Assembly (NCBI GenBank): GCA_947303715.1
Contig: CAMYYY010000035.1
Location: forward strand, 1 to 32,585
Direction of reading: 5' to 3'
DNA length: 32,585 nucleotides
Origin: an uncultured Bacteroidales bacterium
GTDB lineage: Bacteria > Bacteroidota > Bacteroidia > Bacteroidales > Bacteroidaceae
Shown: piece by piece, positions 9,001-16,621 of the stretch
Numbering within the stretch: position 1 is the first letter of the stretch
How the letters are laid out: every line of letters starts with the position of its first letter
Program-made: the position numbers and the translations under genes
The notes under the pieces: generated by a model
Seen by the model: the letters and a program-made list of their open reading frames with translations, nothing else
What the model was told of the DNA's origin: nothing
The model's database searches: none

Positions 9001-10771
9001 AGTGCCTCATTGTCCAAATGTGGGCGGGGTCTTCCAGCCGCAGGCTGTCAAGTGCAATCTGCCCGCGCAAGGCATCAAGGGTGTTACCTGTCAGGTTGCC
9101 GTTAACCTTGAAGGCAAAGCGCGATGTCTCGTGCTTGTCCGTCAGGTGGAGGTTGTAGAGGTTCAGTTGCGCCACGTCGGCATGAAGCGTGTACGCGTTA
9201 TGCCCACCTCTCGTGTCGTAGCTCGCAGCTATCAGCGAGCGCACGTTCGGGTCATCGACCTTCAACGTGGCTTTCAAGCGACTGTCGTCCCATGTACCGT
9301 TGACGAGGATGGGGCTATAGGTGTAGTTCTTGAAGTCTATCGAATGGATTTCGCCGTCTATGGAGGCTTCGCGCAGCACTTGCGGCAACTGCGGCTGAGT
9401 GCTGCCCTTCTCCGAGGCGAAGGGGCTTCCTGCGAGTGTTCCCTTCAGGTTCAGCGAAGCCGTCAGTTTGCCGAGGTCGCTGTTCTCCAGCACCTTTCCG
9501 AGCGCCAGCGAGCGGGTATCGACTGTGGCGGCAAAGCGTCCGCCCTTCAGCGCAGCCTCCACGTCAGCCTCGCCCAAGTCAGCCCTCAGGGCGAGTTTTG
9601 CCTTCGCCTGCTGGGGCGTTCTGTCGGCATTCATCTGGAGGATGGCGTCGCCCGTCAACGACGTAGCGCCCAGCCGCGCTTCCCAATACTCGAGGAGAGG
9701 ACGAAGTTCCGTGCCGCTCTTGGCATCCACAGCCCCCAAAAGCCCCTCAAGGGCATGCCACCCTGAGGGCGTTACCGACAGGCGTATCAGTTTGCCGTCG
9801 ACGTACGACGGCTTGCCCTGCCCTTGCAGCATCAGATCCACATCCTTGCGGTTCAGCCTCGCGATGAGGTGCGGCACGTCAAAGCGCCCGTCGGTGCCCC
9901 CCTTGAACGAGGTGCTCAGCGTCAGCTTCGACGTGTTGCCGCGCAAGCCGGGCAGAAAGGCGCTCAGGTCCGAGGCTGCCAACGTCGACGTAGGCACATC
10001 GCCCTTCAGGCGCACGGCCTCCCTGTCGCTATAGTCGGCAAACAGCGAGTCAGCCCGCAGCTCCGACTGAGGCATCTTCAGATTGAAGCCCACGAGCGTC
10101 GCCCCCTGCCGATTAGCCACCAGACGGAACGTCATGTCGTCCAGCTGGAAGCCGCTCTTCTCCTTAAGTGAAAGCTGGCGCATCATCATGCTCAGCGAGT
10201 CGTTCGTCAGCATCTTCAGCGAGAGGTGCGCGTTCAGGTCGCTCACATCCAAATGGGCGGGGTTCAGTTCCGCCGGCGTTTCCGGCTCGGCAGCGATGTC
10301 GTACGTCAAGCGTGCTCCGCGGATAATCAGCGAGTTGATTTGCATTTCGGGCAGCTCCGACTTCTTTCCCGTGCTGAAGGCATCGATGAGAAACTGGTAG
10401 TTCGGCTCCGCGCCTGCTGAGTCGGCACGCACGGCAATCGTGGGATTGTAGAAGCGGATGTTGCGGATGGCGACGCGCCCTTCGCGGATGAGCGGGCGCC
10501 AGTTCATCTTCACCGCCAGACGGTCGGCAGCAAGCAGCGGAAGGCCTTCACGGTCGTCCAGGCGCAGGCTGTCCAATATGATGTCAGCAGGCAGGCGCCA
10601 GCGCAGCCCGTCCATCACCACGCGCGTCCCCAGTTTGTCCTCGAGCTTGCTCGCAAGGGCTACCCCCGCGCGATGCTGCACCCAAGGCAGGTGCGCCACT
10701 ACCACCAACAGCAGCAGCACGACACACAGCACGCGGAACACCCCACGAAGTCGACGACTCACCTTGCTCAC
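6038..10771 (-). CDS. tamB: TamB-like translocation/assembly module protein (DUF490, AsmA-like)
   Basis: This very large protein has 1577 residues with a single N-terminal membrane anchor (about residues 11-29) and a long, repetitive beta-rich periplasmic body. The C-terminal third matches the DUF490/TamB domain, including conserved segments such as GTYTLMKGEYNLSL, FNIELPQG and the stretch around LLPSENWSLSSS. The last roughly 40 residues are Pro/Thr/Glu-rich. TamB-like proteins bridge the inner and outer membranes and are linked to outer-membrane protein assembly and phospholipid transport. The gene heads a five-gene minus-strand run and has its own promoter at 10800-10830. Length and architecture are normal for Bacteroidetes homologues. 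Confidence 0.92.
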   Translation of the reverse strand: MSKVSRRLRGVFRVLCVVLLLLVVVAHLPWVQHRAGVALASKLEDKLGTRVVMDGLRWRLPADIILDSLRLDDREGLPLLAADRLAVKMNWRPLIREGRVAIRNIRFYNPTIAVRADSAGAEPNYQFLIDAFSTGKKSELPEMQINSLIIRGARLTYDIAAEPETPAELNPAHLDVSDLNAHLSLKMLTNDSLSMMMRQLSLKEKSGFQLDDMTFRLVANRQGATLVGFNLKMPQSELRADSLFADYSDREAVRLKGDVPTSTLAASDLSAFLPGLRGNTSKLTLSTSFKGGTDGRFDVPHLIARLNRKDVDLMLQGQGKPSYVDGKLIRLSVTPSGWHALEGLLGAVDAKSGTELRPLLEYWEARLGATSLTGDAILQMNADRTPQQAKAKLALRADLGEADVEAALKGGRFAATVDTRSLALGKVLENSDLGKLTASLNLKGTLAGSPFASEKGSTQPQLPQVLREASIDGEIHSIDFKNYTYSPILVNGTWDDSRLKATLKVDDPNVRSLIAASYDTRGGHNAYTLHADVAQLNLYNLHLTDKHETSRFAFKVNGNLTGNTLDALRGQIALDSLRLEDPAHIWTMRHFAVGSFPNGAQQVYTIDSDFMQMRASGYFTPENLPGSVYNLLMDYEPTLLSVLMPESAKAARKADKAARAGNANVLTFNATVSDLSLLNELFYIPVKAVNPMRISGALNEERGTLSLNMNVPQLRYDELQFRNVTLNVNNEGSSALRLQAGGEKVEKDGKALMADVMAQLVNDDIMLDAEWRNSVKGFFEGNIHAKADFAKNAAGRIETTLAGMPSTAVINNEAWHFSPFTAVLSDDVYGVDGFRLTSGTQYLALDGSVVAHPQRTASSHADSLSVRLNNINLAPFLSLAKLKGISFGGVISGHADVAGLMTKAPRVGARLEVDSLTFCDAPLGDALAQVGYDDKGIVFDVSSPTIDLGGTASVAEKNLDLTLIADSTDVSFLNAMLTGIMSDVEGRGFGTLHVYGPFTGLEVEGKLTAQNASFTLVPTNVKYEFVGDINFVPGAIRFENLEVFDTAFNPHYSHNSSYAPGAKPHSAILNGDITHSHLQNWGYDLTVRTNNVLALNLSNTGVDPFWTTIYADGLVKVWGSESSNTLNVDVKAESRPNSFFALNLGSSTTSEADFIRFRDRDTIPSDDEIRQRIEQIRAQTGSELLRRRSTQPPGGRRGTQQPNISIDVNASITPDAEIRLVTDAATDDAINARGSGDLTIRMRNENIGLYGTYTLMKGEYNLSLQDLVTKRFDVVEGSTVEFDGDPLDARLNITASHTVNSVSLADLSADASSMGNVRVNCLLGISGTPNAPRLTFNIELPQGTEEQKTLLRTYTATDEQMNLQFIYLLGLGKFYTYDFSQASTQGTQGGVAAMQSLLSSTVSSQINSLISNLLPSENWSLSSSIKSDNLLGNYADEEMSMGNMEVQGVLEGRLLNNRLLVNGNFGYRDNPMYASNFIGDFDIRYLLFPRSNLWLKGYNRTNDRYFSKTSLTTQGVGLMFNRDFDGFSRPRRQEPSPVTPSDTLVAPAPAETTIITETTEPSGSSDYSEYSEVPINP

Positions 10772-10799
10772 TTCAGGTACGGTTTTATGAAATATCCTG

Positions 10800-10830
10800 C
10801 AAAAATAGGAAATAAAATCGTACGATGCAA
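10800..10830 (-). promoter_or_regulatory. Promoter of the tamB-led operon
   Basis: On the minus strand TTG (10830-10828) is followed after 20 nt by TATTTTTG (10807-10800), an exact TAnnTTTG match. The predicted start near 10793 gives a leader of about 20 nt before the tamB ATG. Confidence 0.7.
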
Positions 10831-10874
10831 CGGAAATGCCGTTTTTTTAGATGTTTTTTTAGAAAGAATCCGCG

Positions 10875-11426
10875 TTACCCTACCACATCGCTCCAAAACT
10901 CAATTCTCCTGAACGGATGCTCATCAGAGAACAACGATTCGTAGGAACGGAAGTCAAACTCATGCTCCAGATAAGATGCCAAATCGTAGCCGTAATAGAT
11001 GATGTCCATCTGATAGACGGAGAAAACCGGATTTCCCGCGCTGGTTGGTGATGAAGGCATATAACGATGCGAATAAATCGGTATCAGCTTGGGATACGTT
11101 CTATAATGTTCCTCTGCCACACGCAGCTGATCCTCAAGAGACGCCGGCTTTTCTCCCCATCCCTCATACCAAAATGAATTCACCCGAATATCAAAAGCGA
11201 TACCCTCCCAGACGTCATCCATTCGCTTCCTGACATCCTCCACCGAGCGCCAATTCACAAATGCGCCACCTTCAGGTACAGCCGTCTGAAGGAATTGCCG
11301 CAAATCTTCAGGGAGAGTAAATCCCAGTTCACTTTCTATGGCTGACACTTCGCCATCTGACAACCCTTCGACAAACTCAACCCTTTTGGTTTTCAGTTTT
11401 TGGATAATTTCATCAAAGTTTTCCAT
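10875..11426 (-). CDS. SMI1/KNR4 (SUKH) family protein
   Basis: The protein has 183 residues from the ATG at 11426. The first part (FDEIIQKLK, then a segment with LGFTLPEDLRQFL) and later VNWRSVEDV match the SUKH fold. Aromatic-rich segments such as FWYEGWGEKP and PIYSHRYMPS are also typical. SUKH proteins are often immunity proteins for polymorphic or contact-dependent toxins, but many stand alone. No toxin gene lies in this window, so an orphan immunity or regulatory role is possible. The frame stays open to 11615, but a consensus promoter at 11482-11512 lies inside that extension, so the shorter start is preferred. No terminator separates it from the tamB promoter. Confidence 0.85.
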   Translation of the reverse strand: MENFDEIIQKLKTKRVEFVEGLSDGEVSAIESELGFTLPEDLRQFLQTAVPEGGAFVNWRSVEDVRKRMDDVWEGIAFDIRVNSFWYEGWGEKPASLEDQLRVAEEHYRTYPKLIPIYSHRYMPSSPTSAGNPVFSVYQMDIIYYGYDLASYLEHEFDFRSYESLFSDEHPFRRIEFWSDVVG

Positions 11427-11481
11427 TATTTTAGTAGTTAATTCCTGATTAATGATACCTCTCTCTATTGATTCGACACCG

Positions 11482-11512
11482 CAAAGATAAGACTTTTTTA
11501 AAAAAGAACAAA
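11482..11512 (-). promoter_or_regulatory. Consensus Bacteroidetes promoter of the SUKH gene
   Basis: Minus strand: TTTG (11512-11509), exactly 19 nt, then TATCTTTG (11489-11482). Both boxes match the consensus perfectly. The start near 11475 leaves a leader of about 50 nt. Confidence 0.85.
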
Positions 11513-11608
11513 CATTACTTGATAAAAAACGCAAAACCAGCCCGAAAAAAGAGAGAAGAAGCCAGCGTATAACCTGCTCATTACAAGCCGTTGTTTCTCT
11601 TTGGCATT

Positions 11609-11758
11609 TTTTCATTGCAATGAAAACATTTAATCATTGCAGTGAAAAGATTTAATCATTGCAGTGAAAAGTTTTAACCATTGCAATGAAAGGTTTTTTT
11701 CATTGCAGTGAAAAGATTTTTTCATCGCAATGAAAACATTAAATCATCGCGATGAAAG
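11609..11758. repeat. Seven-unit tandem array of palindromic elements, exact 22-bp period
   Basis: Ten-base cores start at 11613, 11635, 11657, 11679, 11701, 11723 and 11745, every step exactly 22 bp. They read CATTGCAATG (twice), CATTGCAGTG (three times), CATCGCAATG and CATCGCGATG. The first and fourth are perfect palindromes, and so is the last although two of its bases differ. Flanks are T-rich before and GAAA-like after, so the first unit extends to the 18-base palindrome TTTTCATTGCAATGAAAA. The array lies between the divergent SUKH promoter and the nqr promoter, about 165 bp upstream of the latter. It has no coding potential of note. The rest of 11616-11975 holds only the nqr promoter. 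Confidence 0.92.
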
Positions 11759-11922
11759 AAAACTATTATCAAACTTCCGAACAATATCATCAGACAAAAA
11801 CGGGCCTTTCCCTTCCAAAAAACTTCCTGCCCAAGCCGCTGGAGGAGACGTAACGAGGGCATTTCGCGCGTTCCTTATAGAAATAAAATGGGGAAAAAGT
11901 TTTCGGTGTCGGATTTTTTTTG

Positions 11923-11930
11923 TAATTTTG
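11923..11930 (+). promoter_or_regulatory. -7 element of the nqr operon promoter
   Basis: TAATTTTG exactly fits TAnnTTTG. The upstream box is weak (TTTCG at 11901-11905, 17 nt away). Transcription would start near 11937, about 40 nt before nqrA. I saw no FNR- or Fur-like operator. Confidence 0.6.
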
Positions 11931-11975
11931 CCGCGGAATACGAAGAAAAATTTTCCATAAATATTAAAATCAACT

Positions 11976-13325
11976 ATGCCAGAAGTAATTAAATTACGAA
12001 AAGGCCTTGACATCAAGCTGAAGGGCGCTGCCCCTTCGGAGGAATGCGTCGTGCTGAAGGCAGGGAGCGTTGCGCTCGTGCCTGAAGACTTCACGGGCAT
12101 CAATCCGAAGGTGGTGCTGACACCCGGACAGACGGTCAAGGCGGGCGATGCGCTGTTTGTGGACAAGTGGCATCCCCAATTGAGATTCGTGAGCCCTGTC
12201 TCGGGCACGGTGGCTGCGGTGAACCGCGGCGCCCGGCGTAAGGTGATGAGCATCGTCGTCAAGCCCGACGGCGAGAACGCTTCAGTCTCCACCTCGCCGA
12301 AGAGCGTCCATAGCCTGACGCCCGAGCAAGTGAAGACGGCGTTGCTGGAGAGCGGACTCTTCGCCTTCATCCGCCAGCGCCCATACGACATCGTGGCTAA
12401 CCCCGACCAGACACCGAGGGCGGTATTCGTCAGCGCATTCGACTCGGCACCTCTGGCGCCTGACTTTGAACAGGTGCTTAAGGGCCACGAGGCGGAGTGG
12501 CAGGCGGGCCTGAGCGCCCTGGCCAAGCTGGCGCCCACGTTCCTGGGCATCAGCACACGCCAGACGGCAAAGTCGCTCACCGAGGCACAGAACGTGAACC
12601 TGACGATGTTCCGCGGCCCGCACCCCGCCGGCAACGTGGGCGTGCAGATCAACCACACGCGGCCCATCAACAAGGGCGAAGTGGTGTGGACGGTAGCAGC
12701 GCAGGACGTCATCATGATAGGCTCGCTGTTCCAGCGCGGAGCCGTGGACTTCACCCGTACCATCGCTTTGGCGGGCACGGGCCTCACGAAGCCGACCTAC
12801 GCCCGCGTGACCCTCGGCGCACAGATGGCCGATGTGCTGGGCAACAACATCAAGATTGACCGCCACTACCGCATCGTGGGCGGCAACGTGCTGACAGGCC
12901 GTCCCGTCAAGAAGACGGAGTGGCTGCCGGCATTCGCCAACATGGTGACTGTCATCCCCGAAGGCGACGACGCGAACGAGTTGCTGGGATGGATAGCCCC
13001 GAGGTTCAACCACTTCAGCGTGAGCCGCTCGTTCATTAGCTTCCTGACGCCGCGCCGCACCTACGAAATCGACGCCCGCGTAAAGGGCGGCGAAAGGCAC
13101 ATGATTGCCTCAGGAGAGTACGACAAGGTCTTCCCCATGGACATCTACCCTGAATACCTCATCAAGGCCATCATCACGGGCGACGTGGACAAGATGGAGG
13201 CGATGGGCATCTACGAGGTGGCTCCCGAGGACTTTGCCCTGTGTGAGTTTGTTGATTCATCGAAACTGGAGCTCCAGCGCATCGTCCGCGAAGGACTGGA
13301 CAAGCTGCGGGCCGAAATGGAATAA
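11976..13325 (+). CDS. nqrA: Na+-translocating NADH:quinone reductase subunit A
   Basis: The protein has 449 residues, full length for NqrA. The N terminus (LRKGLDIKLKGAAP, then PEDFTGINPKVVL and AGDALFVDKWHP) and the segment FRGPHPAGNVGVQINHTRPI are diagnostic, as is the SFISFLTPRR region near the C terminus. NqrA is the peripheral cytoplasmic subunit of the sodium pump and takes part in quinone binding or access. First gene of the six-gene operon; nqrB starts 6 nt after its stop. Confidence 0.97.
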   Translation: MPEVIKLRKGLDIKLKGAAPSEECVVLKAGSVALVPEDFTGINPKVVLTPGQTVKAGDALFVDKWHPQLRFVSPVSGTVAAVNRGARRKVMSIVVKPDGENASVSTSPKSVHSLTPEQVKTALLESGLFAFIRQRPYDIVANPDQTPRAVFVSAFDSAPLAPDFEQVLKGHEAEWQAGLSALAKLAPTFLGISTRQTAKSLTEAQNVNLTMFRGPHPAGNVGVQINHTRPINKGEVVWTVAAQDVIMIGSLFQRGAVDFTRTIALAGTGLTKPTYARVTLGAQMADVLGNNIKIDRHYRIVGGNVLTGRPVKKTEWLPAFANMVTVIPEGDDANELLGWIAPRFNHFSVSRSFISFLTPRRTYEIDARVKGGERHMIASGEYDKVFPMDIYPEYLIKAIITGDVDKMEAMGIYEVAPEDFALCEFVDSSKLELQRIVREGLDKLRAEME

Positions 13326-13331
13326 AGCACT

Positions 13332-14537
13332 ATGGGACTGAAACAATTCAACTATAACCTGCGGCGCTTTGTCAACCAGATAAAGCCCAACGTCGAGAAA
13401 GGCGGTAAATTCCATGCCTTCCGCTCGCTGTTCGAAGGCTTCGAGACCTTCCTCTTCGTGCCCAACGACACGAGCAAGGCCGGAGGCGTAAACATCCACG
13501 ACTCGTTCGACTCGAAGCGACTGATGATTCTTGTCGTCATCGCCCTCATCCCCGCCATGCTGTTCGGCATGTACAACATCGGCTACCAGAACATGGCCCT
13601 GGGCGCCCAGCTGGGCGTAGCTGCCAAGTACACCGGCTTCTGGGCTACGTTTGCCTACGGCCTGCTGGCTTACCTGCCCAACTTCATCTTGGCCTACGTC
13701 ACGGGCCTTGCCATCGAGTTCACCGTAGCCCAATGGAAGGGTGAGGAAATCCACGAGGGCTTCCTCGTCACGGGATTCATCATCCCCCTCATCATCCCCA
13801 TCACCACGCCGTGGTGGATAGTGGTGCTGGCTACCGCCTTCGCCGTCATCTTCGCCAAGGAGGTCTTCGGCGGCACGGGCATGAACATCTTCAACGTGGC
13901 CCTCATCACGCGTGCCTTCATCTTCTTCGCCTACCCCAGCGTCATTTCCGGCGATACCGTATGGGTGCTCGACCACACCATCTTCGGCTTGGGCTGCAAC
14001 CTACCTGACGGCGCCACTTGTGCTACGCCTCTGGGTGCCGCAGCCGTCTCGGGGACCTCAGCCTTCGACTGGAATATGGTATGGGGCCTCATCCCAGGTT
14101 CCGTGGGCGAGACCAGCGTTATCGCCATCGCTCTGGGCGCTCTGCTGCTCATCGGCATGGGTATCTCGTCGTGGAAGACCACGCTCAGCGTCTTCGCAGG
14201 CGGCGCCCTGATGGCCTTCATCTTCAACAAGACCGGCAACCCCGACAACGCCGTCGCCATGATGCCTTGGTGGCAGCACCTCGTGCTGGGCGGCTTCGCC
14301 TTCGGCGCCGTCTTCATGGCTACCGACCCCGTCACCTCCGCCCGTACCGAAACCGGCAAGTGGATCTACGGCTTCCTCATCGGCGTCGTCGCCATCCTTA
14401 TCCGTGTAGCCAACCCCGGCTACCCCGAAGGAATGATGCTCGCCATACTGCTCATGAACCTCTTCGCACCCCTCATCGACTACTGCGTCTATCAGGCCAA
14501 CATCAGCCGGAGGGCACGACGAGTGGCAAAGAAATAA
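13332..14537 (+). CDS. nqrB: Na+-translocating NADH:quinone reductase subunit B
   Basis: The protein has 401 residues with about ten hydrophobic membrane segments. It carries a covalent FMN site: in DGATCATPL the flavin-accepting Thr is residue 232, close to Thr236 of the Vibrio cholerae protein. NqrB passes electrons from FMN towards riboflavin and quinone within the membrane and contributes to the sodium path. The C-terminal segment with GYPEGMMLAILLMN is typical. It is 6 nt from nqrA and 27 nt from nqrC. Covalent attachment of FMN would need an ApbE flavin transferase, which is not encoded in this window. Confidence 0.97.
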   Translation: MGLKQFNYNLRRFVNQIKPNVEKGGKFHAFRSLFEGFETFLFVPNDTSKAGGVNIHDSFDSKRLMILVVIALIPAMLFGMYNIGYQNMALGAQLGVAAKYTGFWATFAYGLLAYLPNFILAYVTGLAIEFTVAQWKGEEIHEGFLVTGFIIPLIIPITTPWWIVVLATAFAVIFAKEVFGGTGMNIFNVALITRAFIFFAYPSVISGDTVWVLDHTIFGLGCNLPDGATCATPLGAAAVSGTSAFDWNMVWGLIPGSVGETSVIAIALGALLLIGMGISSWKTTLSVFAGGALMAFIFNKTGNPDNAVAMMPWWQHLVLGGFAFGAVFMATDPVTSARTETGKWIYGFLIGVVAILIRVANPGYPEGMMLAILLMNLFAPLIDYCVYQANISRRARRVAKK

Positions 14538-14564
14538 TCACACAACCTCTTATCGAACCACACT

Positions 14565-15284
14565 ATGAATACGAATAAAAATTCATATACTTTCATCTAT
14601 GCTTCGATAGTGGTGATTATCGTAGCATTCCTGCTGGCCTTCGTGTCGAGCGCGCTCCACAACCGCCAGCAGCGCAACATCGACCTCGACAAGATGAAAC
14701 AGGTGCTCGCCTCGCTGAACGTCCGCGACGTCAAGGACGCCGAGGCCGCCTACCGCCAGTACATCGTCAGCGAGCAGCTGCTTGCCGACAACGGCAGCGT
14801 CAGCCAGACCACCGAACCCTACAAAATGGGCGCCGACGATACCGGCTGCGCCTTCCAATGCAGCACGGCCGACATCCTCACCAAGCGCCCCGTCTACGTT
14901 GCCAAGGTTAACGGACAGACCAAGTACGTCTTCCCCCTCTACGGCAACGGCCTCTGGGGTCCCGTCTGGGGATACATCGCCCTTAACGACGACCGCCAGA
15001 CCGTCTATGGCGTCTACTTCTCGCACGAAGGCGAGACGCCAGGCCTCGGCGCAGAGATTACGAATTACGAAAAGTTCCAGGCACCCTTCGGCGGCAAGCA
15101 CGTCATGAAGGACGGACGCATCGCCCTTACAGTCGTCAAAAACGGCAACGTCAAGGACACCGAATTTGAGGTCAATGGCCTCAGCGGAGCCACCTTCACA
15201 TCGAAGGGCGTCAGCGACATGCTGCAGAAAGACCTTCAGGCCTACGCCGCATTCCTGAACGCTGAAACAGAGTCTAACCAATAA
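14565..15284 (+). CDS. nqrC: Na+-translocating NADH:quinone reductase subunit C
   Basis: The protein has 239 residues with one N-terminal membrane helix (about residues 10-30) and a periplasmic FMN-binding domain. The SGAT motif at residues 207-210 marks Thr210 as the covalent FMN site, corresponding to Thr225 in V. cholerae. SHEGETPGLGAEI upstream of it is the conserved family segment. It lies 27 nt after nqrB and 21 nt before nqrD. Confidence 0.97.
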   Translation: MNTNKNSYTFIYASIVVIIVAFLLAFVSSALHNRQQRNIDLDKMKQVLASLNVRDVKDAEAAYRQYIVSEQLLADNGSVSQTTEPYKMGADDTGCAFQCSTADILTKRPVYVAKVNGQTKYVFPLYGNGLWGPVWGYIALNDDRQTVYGVYFSHEGETPGLGAEITNYEKFQAPFGGKHVMKDGRIALTVVKNGNVKDTEFEVNGLSGATFTSKGVSDMLQKDLQAYAAFLNAETESNQ

Positions 15285-15305
15285 AAAGAAGGAGGAAACA
15301 GCACT

Positions 15306-15935
15306 ATGTCACTTTTTTCAAAAAAGAATAAAGAGGTCTTCACTGCTCCTCTGGGCAAGAACAACCCCGTTACCGTCCAGGTGCTCGGCATCTGCTCGGC
15401 CCTTGCCGTTACCGCACAGCTGAAACCTGCCATCGTCATGGGACTCTCCGTCACCATCATCGTGGCGCTCAGTAACCTGGTTATCTCTCTGCTGCGCAAG
15501 ACCATCCCCAACCGCGTCCGCATCATCATCCAGTTGGTGGTGGTGGCTGCGCTCGTCACCATCGTCAGCGAATTGCTGAAAGCCTTCGCCTACGACGTCA
15601 GCGTACAACTCAGCGTCTATATCGGACTTATCATCACCAACTGCATCCTGATGGGACGTCTAGAGGCCTTCGCCATGTCGAACAAGCCCTGGGAAAGCCT
15701 CCTCGACGGACTTGGCAACGGACTTGGCTACGCAAAGATACTTGTCATCGTCGCCTTCATCCGCGAACTCTTCGGCTCAGGATGCCTCTTCGGCTATCGG
15801 GTCATCCCCCAATGGTGCTACGACCACGGCTACCTCGACAACGGCCTCATGCTCATGCCCCCCATGGCACTCATCATCGTAGGCTGCATCATCTGGTGGC
15901 AACGCGCACACAACAAAGACCTGCAAGAACAATAA
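15306..15935 (+). CDS. nqrD: Na+-translocating NADH:quinone reductase subunit D
   Basis: The protein has 209 residues with six hydrophobic membrane segments. Cys30 (LGIC) and Cys113 (TNCILMGRLEAFAM) correspond to the two NqrD cysteines, 29 and 112 in V. cholerae, that share an intramembrane iron centre with NqrE. The ATG is preceded by a strong GGAGG at 15291-15295, unusually good for Bacteroidetes. The initial charged segment is normal for the family. Confidence 0.97.
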   Translation: MSLFSKKNKEVFTAPLGKNNPVTVQVLGICSALAVTAQLKPAIVMGLSVTIIVALSNLVISLLRKTIPNRVRIIIQLVVVAALVTIVSELLKAFAYDVSVQLSVYIGLIITNCILMGRLEAFAMSNKPWESLLDGLGNGLGYAKILVIVAFIRELFGSGCLFGYRVIPQWCYDHGYLDNGLMLMPPMALIIVGCIIWWQRAHNKDLQEQ

Positions 15936-15974
15936 TCCACACCGTTTAAGAAACAGAAAAACAAAAAAAGCACT

Positions 15975-16601
15975 ATGGAACATTTCTTTAGTCTCTTCGT
16001 CCGCTCGATTTTCGTGGACAATATGATTTTCGCGTTCTTCCTCGGTATGTGTTCCTACCTTGCCGTGTCGAAGAACGTCAAGACCGCCCTCGGCCTCGGC
16101 GTCGCCGTTACCTTCGTGGAGCTCATCACGCTCCCCGTCAACTACCTGCTGCAGACCAAGGTGCTTGGCCCTGATTGCCTCGTGCCTGGCGTTGACCTCT
16201 CGTTCCTCTCCTTCATCCTGTTCATTGCCGTCATCGCCGGTATCGTACAGCTGGTGGAGATGATTGTCGAGAAGTTCAGCCCCGCGCTCTATAACTCGCT
16301 GGGCATCTTCCTGCCCCTCATCGCCGTTAACTGCGCCATCATGGGTGCTTCGCTCTTCATGCAGCAACGCATCGGCCTCGACCCCACCAACACCCAAGCC
16401 ATCACCAACTTCGGCGATGCTATCGCCTATGCTCTCGGCAGCGGCATCGGATGGGGACTTGCCATCGTCTGCCTCGCAGCCATCCGCGAGAAGATGGCCT
16501 ACAGCGACGTGCCCAAGCCGCTCAAAGGACTCGGCATTACGTTTATTACCGTCGGACTCATGGCCATGGCCTTCATGTGCTTCTCCGGCCTCACCATTTA
16601 A
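15975..16601 (+). CDS. nqrE: Na+-translocating NADH:quinone reductase subunit E
   Basis: The protein has 208 residues and is a paralogue of NqrD with inverted topology and six hydrophobic segments. Cys26 ([12 protein letters not shown]) and Cys120 ([13 protein letters not shown]) fall at the same positions as the iron-ligating cysteines of V. cholerae NqrE. It completes the Cys4 iron centre with NqrD. It starts 39 nt after nqrD and is followed 20 nt later by nqrF. Confidence 0.97.
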   Translation: MEHFFSLFVRSIFVDNMIFAFFLGMCSYLAVSKNVKTALGLGVAVTFVELITLPVNYLLQTKVLGPDCLVPGVDLSFLSFILFIAVIAGIVQLVEMIVEKFSPALYNSLGIFLPLIAVNCAIMGASLFMQQRIGLDPTNTQAITNFGDAIAYALGSGIGWGLAIVCLAAIREKMAYSDVPKPLKGLGITFITVGLMAMAFMCFSGLTI

Positions 16602-16621
16602 AATAAGGAGGAACAGACACT

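Noticed and set aside
11427..11615. Longer SUKH protein beginning inside the 22-bp array
   Set aside because: The extension crosses a perfect promoter (11482-11512) and has no family similarity.
11609..11758. CRISPR array or replication-origin iterons as explanation of the 22-bp repeat
   Set aside because: Unit spacing is too short for CRISPR repeats plus spacers, there are no cas genes, and no dnaA, rep or DnaA-box cluster is visible; the origin idea is not excluded but unsupported.
11744..12787. Long antisense frame over nqrA
   Set aside because: Shadow frame of a certain gene caused by base composition; no family features.
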